DNA from: Pseudomonadota bacterium
GTDB taxonomy: Bacteria; Pseudomonadota; Gammaproteobacteria; Competibacterales; Competibacteraceae
NCBI GenBank assembly: GCA_018240295.1
Contig: JAFEGB010000125.1
Location: 1-42,751 of the forward strand
Length of the DNA: 42,751 nucleotides
Reading direction: 5' to 3'
Under the pieces are notes generated by a model. That model was not told the DNA's origin. It made no database searches and was given only the letters and a program-made list of their open reading frames with translations. The stretch's first letter is position 1; the number at the start of each line of letters is the position of its first letter. The position numbers and the translations under genes are program-made. Below, piece after piece: positions 36,900 through 42,751 of the stretch.

Positions 36900-37967
36900 A
36901 TGCGACATCTGGACAGCCTGACCATCGGCGCCTTCCGCGGTCTGCGCGACGTGAAGCTGGAAGGACTCGGCAGCGTCAACGTGCTGGTCGGGGACAACAA
37001 TTCCGGCAAGACCTCGGTGCTGGAGGCGCTGGCGCTGTTCGCACGGCCTTTCGATGACAAAACCTGGCTGGCCAGCGCAAGCCTGCGCGAAATTGGCGGC
37101 CCCGGCTTCCTTTTGTCCGATGCCGTGAACTGGTTTTTTCCGCATTCTGCAGAGCGAGATGAACACTCGCCTGTACGCCTGTCCGGATTCGCCAGCGGAA
37201 AAAAAGAAGCATCCCGCGTCGAAGCCTCCATCCGCCTGGTCAACGCGACCGATCCGGATGTGGCAGGACTGGTAATGCCGAGACGATACGTCGATGTGAG
37301 CCGGTTTCTCGATGAAAACAATGCCGAGAATGCGACGCTTGGTTTCTGGGGCAGCAACTGGTCAGTGGACCGGGGCGACCCGGAACCCAAGATGCTCCCG
37401 CTCCGTTTGTTATCTTCAGTCGCCCACCGGCTCACGGTATTTCAGACAGTCGAAATCTCCAGTGTCTTGCAGAAAAACGACAAAAAGCCAGTCCTGGATG
37501 CATTACAGCTATTTGACCAGGACATCATTGATTTTCTGCTGCTGACGGATGGTGATGGAAAGAATTCACGCCCCTACCTGCGACACCGACGACTTGGCCC
37601 GAAATCGCCGGCACCGCTGAGCATTTTTGGTGATGGCTTACGGCGAGCCTTTTCTATTGCGTTGTCGTTGCATTCGGCACGCCATGGTTTATTGCTGCTT
37701 GACGAGATTGAAACCGCCATACATCCAACCGCATTGACCACGTTCTTTGGCTGGCTGATCAAAGTCAGCCGACAAAGCAAAATTCAGCTTTTCTGCACCA
37801 CCCACAGCCTCGAAGCCGTCGACGCCCTGATGGCTGCCGAAACCGATCATCCGGGCGACATCGTCGTGCATCGACTGGAACACACTGACAACGGCACCGT
37901 CGCCACCCGCATTCGCGGGGAGCTGCTGCGCGAAATGCGCTACGACTTTGGCATGGATGTGCGCTGA
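36900..37967 (+). CDS. AAA/ABC-type ATPase of a two-gene ATPase-TOPRIM module (OLD-like)
   Basis: A 355-residue soluble ATPase of the AAA_21/SMC-like type. Walker A is GDNNSGKT (31-38), a signature-like FGDGLRR is at 243-249, Walker B LLLLDEIE at 264-271 with catalytic Glu269, and the switch His in CTTHS at 299-303. This is the head of OLD-family ATPases, but the TOPRIM nuclease is in the next gene, whose start overlaps this stop (TGATG). Base composition falls well below the flanks from about 37.1 kb, a sign of transfer. By analogy with PARIS (AriA-AriB) it may sense phage infection and control the TOPRIM protein. It is not the same families as known AriA by eye. Confidence 0.82.
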   Translation: MRHLDSLTIGAFRGLRDVKLEGLGSVNVLVGDNNSGKTSVLEALALFARPFDDKTWLASASLREIGGPGFLLSDAVNWFFPHSAERDEHSPVRLSGFASGKKEASRVEASIRLVNATDPDVAGLVMPRRYVDVSRFLDENNAENATLGFWGSNWSVDRGDPEPKMLPLRLLSSVAHRLTVFQTVEISSVLQKNDKKPVLDALQLFDQDIIDFLLLTDGDGKNSRPYLRHRRLGPKSPAPLSIFGDGLRRAFSIALSLHSARHGLLLLDEIETAIHPTALTTFFGWLIKVSRQSKIQLFCTTHSLEAVDALMAAETDHPGDIVVHRLEHTDNGTVATRIRGELLREMRYDFGMDVR

Positions 37968-38740
37968 TGCAATACGGCCTGCTGATCGTCGAGGGGCAAC
38001 ACGATGCGGCCGTCATTGCCAAACTTCTATCCGACTTCAACCTGAAAACCATTCAGAATGAAAAAAAGCTTGCTTCCTACTGGCGTCCCCTGTACGCAAA
38101 CCTGAAATTCCCGCAGGGCGGCGATCTGCTGAAACGCATGGATGTACCGATATTTGTCGAAAACAACACGCATTCGATCGCGATCAGGACTGCCGACAGC
38201 GACACGAACATTGCTTCCGCCCTCGAAGCCACACTGTCAGGACTCGGCAGTAAACAGGATCAATTGCAGGCCATCGGCATCGTCTGCGATGCGGATCAGC
38301 AAACCGCGAGTGCGCGCATGTCGAAACTGTGCGCAGCACTGGCTGGCCGCAATCTCACTTTCGCGGCCAGCACACCCGGCGTCGTCCATGCCGGTCCACC
38401 GCGCACTGGCATCATGGTCTTTCCTGATAATCTCGGCCCCGGCACGCTGGAAACGCTGCTGGAAGATTGCGCCGCCACACACTATCCGCAACTGCAGGTA
38501 CTGGCCTGCAATTACATGACGGATGGCGCTGGTCACCTCGACGAATCCGAACGCCGCAATCTGGAAAAAGGCGCCAACCGGCAGAAAGCCACGATTGCGG
38601 TGATCGGCGCATTGCTGCAGCCGGGTGCATCGATCGCTGTCACGCTGCGCCAGGATCGCTGGCTGACAGGCAGCGCGCTCGCGCAGCCGCGCATCGCTGC
38701 ACTGCGCACATTCCTGAAAGATCTGCTCGACCTGCCGTAA
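37967..38740 (+). CDS. TOPRIM-like protein (DUF3226-type), partner of the ATPase
   Basis: A 257-residue protein. Residues 1-165 fit a TOPRIM fold: LLIVEGQHD with Glu9 and Asp13, then IGIVCDADQ with Asp108 and Asp110 as the DxD metal site, and FPDNLGPGTLETLLEDC at 152-168, a pattern seen in DUF3226 proteins. The C-terminal ~90 residues form a helical region. All acidic residues needed for metal-dependent nuclease activity are present, so it may cut nucleic acid. The ATG at 37967 overlaps the ATPase stop by one base, showing strict coupling. AT content is again higher than in neighbours. Fold assignment is by motif only. Confidence 0.75.
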   Translation: MQYGLLIVEGQHDAAVIAKLLSDFNLKTIQNEKKLASYWRPLYANLKFPQGGDLLKRMDVPIFVENNTHSIAIRTADSDTNIASALEATLSGLGSKQDQLQAIGIVCDADQQTASARMSKLCAALAGRNLTFAASTPGVVHAGPPRTGIMVFPDNLGPGTLETLLEDCAATHYPQLQVLACNYMTDGAGHLDESERRNLEKGANRQKATIAVIGALLQPGASIAVTLRQDRWLTGSALAQPRIAALRTFLKDLLDLP

Positions 38741-38825
38741 GCGTTTCACGGCCAACCCTGTCCCCGGAAACTTCACGGGCGCCGCCCTCCCGGACAGCGC
38801 CCGCGTCGTTCACGGCAGCTCCCGC

Positions 38826-39500
38826 TCAGTCGCCGATCAGCACGATGTGCAGCCGGATCGGGCCGTGTGCGCCCATCTGCAGCTTCTGCTCGATGTCGGC
38901 CGAGCGGGACGGGCCGGTGATCCAGTTGACGACGCGCGGCATCCAGCCCTCGCCGCGCTCGCTGCGCAGCATCGCCCAGGCGTCCTCGTAGGGGCCGACG
39001 ATGCGCGCGGCATCGAGCACGACGATGTGCGCATCGGGCAGGAAGTTCAGCGTCGTCGGGCTCTGCGGGCCGGCGAGCAGCATCAGCGTGCCGGTCTCGG
39101 CGATGCCGGCGAAGGCCGGTGCGACGGTGGCGCGGTCGCCGTTGCGGGCGTGGCGGGCTTCGGTGGCCACACCGGCGGCGGACCAGTCGAGGCCGGCGAT
39201 CGACGCATCCGGCGCGACGATGGCCTCGGCGGCGAAGCCGATGTCGGCCAGATAGCGCGCGACCTCGGCCGGCACGGCGGCGCGCTCCGTGACGCGCGCG
39301 ACCGTTGCCGATGCCTCCTGCGCCATCTGCACGAACAGCTCGACCTGGCCGGCGTGCGGCAGCTGCGCGCGCGCCGGGATCAGGTTCGGCCGGTGCTCGC
39401 GCAGCCGCGTCTGACAGAGCTCCAGCGCCGTGCCCGCCAGCGGGCCGCTGCGCTTGAGGCCCTTGCGGATGTTGCCGAGGATCGCCTCACGCCCGCTCAT
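38826..39500 (-). CDS. lutC: LutC-type lactate utilization protein (LUD domain)
   Basis: A 224-residue cytoplasmic protein opening MSGREAILGNIRKGLKR, with the LUD-domain run GIAETGTLML, LNFLPDAHIVVLDAARIVG and the C-terminal WITGPSRSADIEQKLQMGAHGP. It is the third subunit of the LutABC complex that oxidises L-lactate to pyruvate. Its ATG overlaps the lutB stop (ATGA). It converges with the ATPase-TOPRIM pair, 85 bp apart. Confidence 0.93.
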   Translation of the reverse strand: MSGREAILGNIRKGLKRSGPLAGTALELCQTRLREHRPNLIPARAQLPHAGQVELFVQMAQEASATVARVTERAAVPAEVARYLADIGFAAEAIVAPDASIAGLDWSAAGVATEARHARNGDRATVAPAFAGIAETGTLMLLAGPQSPTTLNFLPDAHIVVLDAARIVGPYEDAWAMLRSERGEGWMPRVVNWITGPSRSADIEQKLQMGAHGPIRLHIVLIGD

Positions 39501-40927
39501 TTCGCACCCCCGGCCTGCTGCCGGTCTTTCCACTGTTCGAAGAAGGTCCTGCCCTGCGGCGCCGGCAGGTCGCGCCACGCCGTCCAGCCGCCGGCGAGCG
39601 GCAGCGAGCCGATGCGGTTGGTTTTGCCGCCGAGCGGCTTCAGCACGCGCGTCGCCACCTGGGTGGCCAGCCGGTACAGCTTCGGCCGGCGCGCGAGCCA
39701 GGCCCAGACGCCGAGCCCGAAGCGGAAGCCCTGCGGCGTCAGGTGCTTTTCGAACTCGCGCGCGCGCCAGTGACGCATCAGCTTCGGCAGCGGGATGCGC
39801 ACCGGGCAGACGCTCTCGCAGCGCCCGCAGAAGGTGCTGGCGTTCGGCAGGTTGCCGGCCTGTTCGACGCCGATGAAGGCCGGTGTCAGCACCGAACCCA
39901 TCGGCCCCGGATACACCCAGCCGTAGGCGTGGCCGCCGATCGCGCCGTACACCGGGCAGTGGTTCATGCACGCCGAGCAGCGGATGCAGCGCAGCATCTC
40001 GCGGAACTCGTTGCCGAGCATGTTCGAGCGGCCGTTGTCGAGCAGCACGACGTGGTACTCGGCAGGGCCGTCCGGGTCTTCGGGCCGGCGCGGACCGGAG
40101 GACCAGGTGCCGTAGACCTCGATCTCCTGCCCGGTCGCCGAGCGCGACAGCAGCCGGTGCAGCAGCGTGGCGTCTTCCAGCGTCGGCACGACCTTCTCGA
40201 TGCTGGTGACGGCCACGTGCACGCGCGGCAGCGTCTGCGTCAGGTCGCCGTTGCCCTCGTTGGTGACGATGACCGTCGTGCCGGTCTCGGCGATGCAGAA
40301 GTTCGCCCCGGTGATGCCGACGTCGGCGGCGATGAACTTGTCGCGCAGGATCTCGCGCGCCTCGTTCATCAGCGCCCGCGGCTCGGTCTGGCGCTCGGTC
40401 TTGCCGTACTTGCCGTGATGGGCGTGGAAGGCGTCGGAAACCTGGTCGAGGTTGACGTGGATCGCCGGCGCGATGATGTGGCTCGGGTGCTCGCCGCGCA
40501 GCTGGATGATGTACTCGCCGAGATCGGTCTCGATCGGCTCGATGCCATTGGCCGCGAGGTGATCGTTGAGGCCGATCTCCTCGGTGATCATCGACTTGCC
40601 CTTGGTGACCGTCTTCGCCCCGGCCTTGCGGCAGATGTCGAGCACGATCGCGCGCGCTTCCTCGGCATCGCGCGCCCAGTGCACGTGACCGCCGCGGCGC
40701 TTGACGTTGGCCTCGAAGGTTTCGAGGTAGAAGTCGAGGTGTTCGAGGATGTGGTTCTTCAGATCGCGCGCGGCATCGCGCAGCTGCTCGAACTCGGGCA
40801 TGCGCGCGACCGCGGCGGCGCGCTTGCCCGGAAAGCCGGCCTTGAGGTTGCCGAGGGCACGCTGCAGCGCGGCATCGCCGAGTGCCTCGTGGGCGTTCTG
40901 CTTGAAACGGGGACTGGTGATCTGCAT
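39497..40927 (-). CDS. lutB: LutB-type iron-sulfur protein of lactate oxidation
   Basis: A 476-residue cytoplasmic protein: an N-terminal LUD-like domain (~60-300, with TKGKSMITEEIGLN and GITGANFCIAETGT) and two ferredoxin-type clusters, Cys314/317/320/324 in CIRCSACMNHC and Cys367/370/374 in CGRCESVCP. These carry electrons in the LutABC L-lactate dehydrogenase complex. A C-terminal segment of ~80 residues follows (GLGVWAWLARRPKLY...). It starts 18 bp after lutA and overlaps lutC. Confidence 0.94.
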   Translation of the reverse strand: MQITSPRFKQNAHEALGDAALQRALGNLKAGFPGKRAAAVARMPEFEQLRDAARDLKNHILEHLDFYLETFEANVKRRGGHVHWARDAEEARAIVLDICRKAGAKTVTKGKSMITEEIGLNDHLAANGIEPIETDLGEYIIQLRGEHPSHIIAPAIHVNLDQVSDAFHAHHGKYGKTERQTEPRALMNEAREILRDKFIAADVGITGANFCIAETGTTVIVTNEGNGDLTQTLPRVHVAVTSIEKVVPTLEDATLLHRLLSRSATGQEIEVYGTWSSGPRRPEDPDGPAEYHVVLLDNGRSNMLGNEFREMLRCIRCSACMNHCPVYGAIGGHAYGWVYPGPMGSVLTPAFIGVEQAGNLPNASTFCGRCESVCPVRIPLPKLMRHWRAREFEKHLTPQGFRFGLGVWAWLARRPKLYRLATQVATRVLKPLGGKTNRIGSLPLAGGWTAWRDLPAPQGRTFFEQWKDRQQAGGAK

Positions 40928-40945
40928 GGCTCGGGCTCCGGGGCT

Positions 40946-41737
40946 TCAGCGGCTCGGGGCTGCGTCCGCAATGGGCGCGCCATCGGTCATGCCGGCCAGC
41001 ACTTCGGCGACGTGCCAGACGCGCACGTCCGAGCCCTGGCGCTTGAGCTTGCCGGCCATGTTCATCAGGCAGCCGAGATCGCCGGCGAGCAGCGTGCCGG
41101 CGCCGCTGGCGCGGATGTTGGCGACCTTCTCGGTGACCATGCGGTTGGAGATGTCCGGATACTTGATGCAGAAGGTGCCGCCGAAGCCGCAGCAGACCTC
41201 GTTCTCGTTCATCTCGGTGAGCGTCAGGCCCTCGACCGTGGCGAGCAGCTTGCGCGGCTGCGCCTTGACGCCGAGTTCGCGCAGGCCGGAGCAGGAATCG
41301 TGGTAGGTGACGGTGCCGTCGTAACGCGCCTGCACGCGCTCGACGCCGAGCACGTCGACGAGGAAGGACGTGATCTCGAAGCACTTCGCGGCCAGCCTTT
41401 CGGCGCGCGCATGCCAGGGGCTGCCGGTCTCGAACAGCTCCGGATAGTGGCGCAGCATGCCGAGGCACGAGCCCGACGGCCCGACGACGTAGTCGAAGCC
41501 CTCGAACGCGGCGATGGTCTGCTCGGCGAGGGCGCGGGCATCGGCGCGATCCCCGGAGTTGAAGGCCGGCTGGCCGCAGCAGGTCTGGCTCGCCGGTGCC
41601 TCGACCCGGCAGCCGGCGTCTTCGAGCAGCTTGACAGTCGCAAACGCGACCGACGGCCGGATCGTATCGGCCAGACAGGTCACGAACAGGCCGACGCGCG
41701 GCGGGGCGCTGCGGGCGGCGCCAGTGGTATCGTTCAT
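40946..41737 (-). CDS. lutA: LutA-type (Fe-S)-binding protein of lactate oxidation
   Basis: A 263-residue cytoplasmic protein with two CCG cysteine-rich domains: TCCGQPAFNSGD near residue 47 and CCGFGGTFCIKYP near 190, plus GPSGSCLG and YHDSCSGLRELG. This is the LutA/GlpC-like cluster-binding subunit and the first gene of lutABC. ATG at 41737 has AGGAG 7-8 bases upstream; a longer frame would run through the operator. Transcription is likely repressed by a GntR-type regulator binding at 41751-41770 and relieved by lactate; the regulator gene itself is not in the window. Confidence 0.94.
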   Translation of the reverse strand: MNDTTGAARSAPPRVGLFVTCLADTIRPSVAFATVKLLEDAGCRVEAPASQTCCGQPAFNSGDRADARALAEQTIAAFEGFDYVVGPSGSCLGMLRHYPELFETGSPWHARAERLAAKCFEITSFLVDVLGVERVQARYDGTVTYHDSCSGLRELGVKAQPRKLLATVEGLTLTEMNENEVCCGFGGTFCIKYPDISNRMVTEKVANIRASGAGTLLAGDLGCLMNMAGKLKRQGSDVRVWHVAEVLAGMTDGAPIADAAPSR

Positions 41738-41750
41738 CTTCTCTCCTAAG

Positions 41751-41770
41751 TGGTAAGACCATTTTACCAG
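41751..41770. promoter_or_regulatory. GntR-type operator of lutABC
   Basis: TGGTAAGACCA (41751-41761) is a perfect TGGT-N3-ACCA palindrome, reading TGGTCTTACCA on the lut strand, the known PdhR/LldR-type core. A further ACCAG half follows at 41766-41770. The 19-base block 41752-41770 matches the dctQM operator at 17 positions. It sits just downstream of the -10, around the likely transcription start, a classic repressor position. Confidence 0.75.
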
Positions 41771-41777
41771 CGCCATC

Positions 41778-41783
41778 ATTGTA
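41778..41783 (-). promoter_or_regulatory. -10 element of the lutABC promoter
   Basis: The reverse strand reads TACAAT here, one base off the consensus TATAAT, 41 bp upstream of the lutA ATG. No good -35 is seen at standard spacing (ATGACT at 15 bp is the best). A small palindrome CCAG-AA-CTGG (41784-41793) lies just upstream of it and may be a second regulator contact. Confidence 0.5.
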
Positions 41784-42047
41784 CCAGAACTGGCCCAAAG
41801 TCATGAGTTCGCATGGTTTTTTTGTTGACCACGAGCTGCCCGGGCAACCCGCCGTGAAAACCGGCCGCCGGGATGCGGAAAGCGTAGTCGCCGGGTCGCA
41901 CCGGCCGGGCGGCAGCCGGAGGTGTCCGGTCGAAGCGGCACCGGCAGCCCGATACCAGTCGTGACCTGCGCACGACGCAGCCGTCACACCGTCAGGGCAG
42001 GATGGGAGCGGCCTGTCCCTTCCCTGCCTGCATCCCGGGAGCCCGCC

Positions 42048-42350
42048 ATGCGCACCGCCCTCGTCAGCCTCGCCCTCACCACCCTGCTCGCCGGCGTGCC
42101 GCTCGCCGACGCCGTCGCGTGGACCCGCCACGGCAGCAGCAGCGGCCCGCACGGCAGCAGCAGCGTCGATGCCTCCGGCAGCTGCGCGGACCGCAGCTGC
42201 TCGCGCAGCGTCACGCGCACCGGCCCGGCCGGGCGGACGTCCACGCATCAGGGCGAGGCGGGCTGCGCCGATGGCAGCTGCAGCGGCAGCAGCACGACGA
42301 CCGGCCCGCGCGGAGCGACGCGCACGCGCTCGGGGTCGGTCAGTCGCTGA
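42048..42350 (+). CDS. Small secreted protein with tandem Cys-containing Gly/Ser/Thr repeats
   Basis: A 100-residue protein with a Sec signal (MRTALVSLALTTLLAGVPLADAVA, cleavage near residue 24). The mature part has two imperfect tandem repeats of about 26 residues: CADRSCSRSVTRTGPAGRTST and CADGSCSGSSTTTGPRGATRT, with the common plan CADxSCSxSxTxTGPxGxTxTxxG, preceded by a partial Ser/Gly unit. The paired cysteines could form disulfides in the periplasm. GGGAG lies seven bases before the ATG. I do not recognise a characterised family; function is unknown. Confidence 0.68.
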   Translation: MRTALVSLALTTLLAGVPLADAVAWTRHGSSSGPHGSSSVDASGSCADRSCSRSVTRTGPAGRTSTHQGEAGCADGSCSGSSTTTGPRGATRTRSGSVSR

Positions 42351-42446
42351 ACCCTTGCCGACTCGACACCCGGCCGTCCACGCCTTGCGAAACCGCTGCA
42401 CGCGTGCCTGACTCACCGCGGCAGGCCGCCCGGGGAGGTTCCGACA

Positions 42447-42751
42447 ATGCGCACTGGCGACACGAAAATTGTGGTGTTCACGCTGGCTTCCGGCGAAAGC
42501 GTGCCGGCCGAGGTCGAAGATGATCTGGTCGGCCTGAGCTTCCGGCCGGTCAGCCGCGCGCCGGACCCCGGCGAGCTGCCGCGCAGCGTGCAGGAAGCCC
42601 TCGCCCGGCTGCAGCCACTTGCCGATGCCGTGCTTGATACGTTGAGCGGGCTCACGGCTCGACCCGATCAGGTCGAGGTGCAGTTCGGGATCAAGTTGAG
42701 TGCTGCTGCCGGCGCGGTCATCGCCAAGGCCGGCAGCGAGGCGAACTTCGC
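42447..42751 (+). CDS. Trypco1 (trypsin-co-occurring domain 1) protein, N-terminal part (cut by window edge)
   Basis: The first 101 codons of a rightward gene that leaves the window. The product starts MRTGDTKIVVFTLASGESVPAEV and reaches QVEVQFGIKLSAAAGAVIAKAGSEANF, matching the Trypco1/CU044_2847-type pattern of a short beta strand, VEVxFGxKLSAxAGxVIAKAG. Such small domains are found next to or fused with trypsin-like proteases and other parts of bacterial conflict systems. A GGGGAGG Shine-Dalgarno precedes the ATG at 42447. The protein is probably nearly complete here (~110 residues), and the informative partner gene should lie just beyond the edge. Confidence 0.72.
   Translation, partial: MRTGDTKIVVFTLASGESVPAEVEDDLVGLSFRPVSRAPDPGELPRSVQEALARLQPLADAVLDTLSGLTARPDQVEVQFGIKLSAAAGAVIAKAGSEANF

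Larger units (their letters stand above)
41738..42047. other. lutABC control region and leader of the small secreted protein gene
   Basis: The 310 bp between lutA and the next rightward gene hold the lut operator and -10 described separately, a TTGACCAC half-site-like stretch at 41825-41832, and then about 200 bp of GC-rich DNA without visible structure. A GGGAG Shine-Dalgarno at 42037-42041 serves the small secreted protein. No coding frame with family resemblance is seen in between. Confidence 0.5.

Noticed and set aside
36900-38740. Gabija (GajA-GajB) identity for the ATPase pair
   Set aside because: GajA carries ATPase and TOPRIM in one chain and GajB is a UvrD-type helicase. Here TOPRIM is a separate protein and no helicase is present.

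Overview
The window is a very GC-rich chromosomal stretch of a Gram-negative proteobacterium, most likely a gammaproteobacterium. This rests on gene types (UbiD, MlaA, LpxL-type acyltransferases, YbaY-type and other lipoproteins, LutABC, DUF3369/EAL regulators), on GC-saturated third codon positions, and on Shine-Dalgarno-led starts including several GTG starts. Genus cannot be fixed from this sequence alone. No phage, transposase, integrase or CRISPR array is visible. About 40 genes are called.

Left part (1-13.5 kb). chrB and chrA (chromate resistance) run leftward and are divergent from a rightward three-gene cassette: an EamA-type transporter with a histidine-rich tail, a HupE/UreJ-like membrane protein and a small membrane-anchored protein. 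After a leftward auxin-efflux-type carrier comes a peroxide-defence pair, ahpC and trxB, with an OxyR-like site upstream. Next are a TerC-type membrane protein, a HigB/HigA-like toxin-antitoxin pair, an unusual HD hydrolase-CBS-HEPN fusion, and a 1220-residue hydantoinase/5-oxoprolinase.

Middle (13.6-23.8 kb). This is a signalling block: a membrane histidine kinase with a translationally coupled single-domain response regulator, a REC-(degenerate GGDEF)-EAL protein, a divergent REC-LuxR regulator, a tRNA-Lys(CUU), a small conserved-looking protein, and a second REC-DUF3369-(degenerate GGDEF)-EAL protein. ubiD lies upstream of the last one.

Right part (23.9-42.7 kb). A TRAP transporter is split into rightward dctQM and convergent leftward dctP of the TakP (2-oxo acid/lactate) type. 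Housekeeping genes follow: xthA, rsmE, DUF1499 and DUF3429 proteins, mlaA with two lauroyl/myristoyl-type acyltransferases, a YbaY-like lipoprotein, a GNAT protein and argH. A lower-GC two-gene ATPase plus TOPRIM module, probably anti-phage defence, sits between argH and the leftward lutABC lactate-oxidation operon. The window closes with a small secreted Cys-repeat protein and the start of a Trypco1-domain gene.

Two links stand out. First, the lutABC and dctQM promoter regions carry almost the same GntR-type operator (17 of 19 bases), so the TRAP system probably imports lactate or a related acid for LutABC under one regulator. Second, three different conflict-type elements (ATPase-TOPRIM pair, HEPN-bearing HD protein, Trypco1 gene) are scattered among ordinary genes; the first and third lie within about 4 kb of each other.
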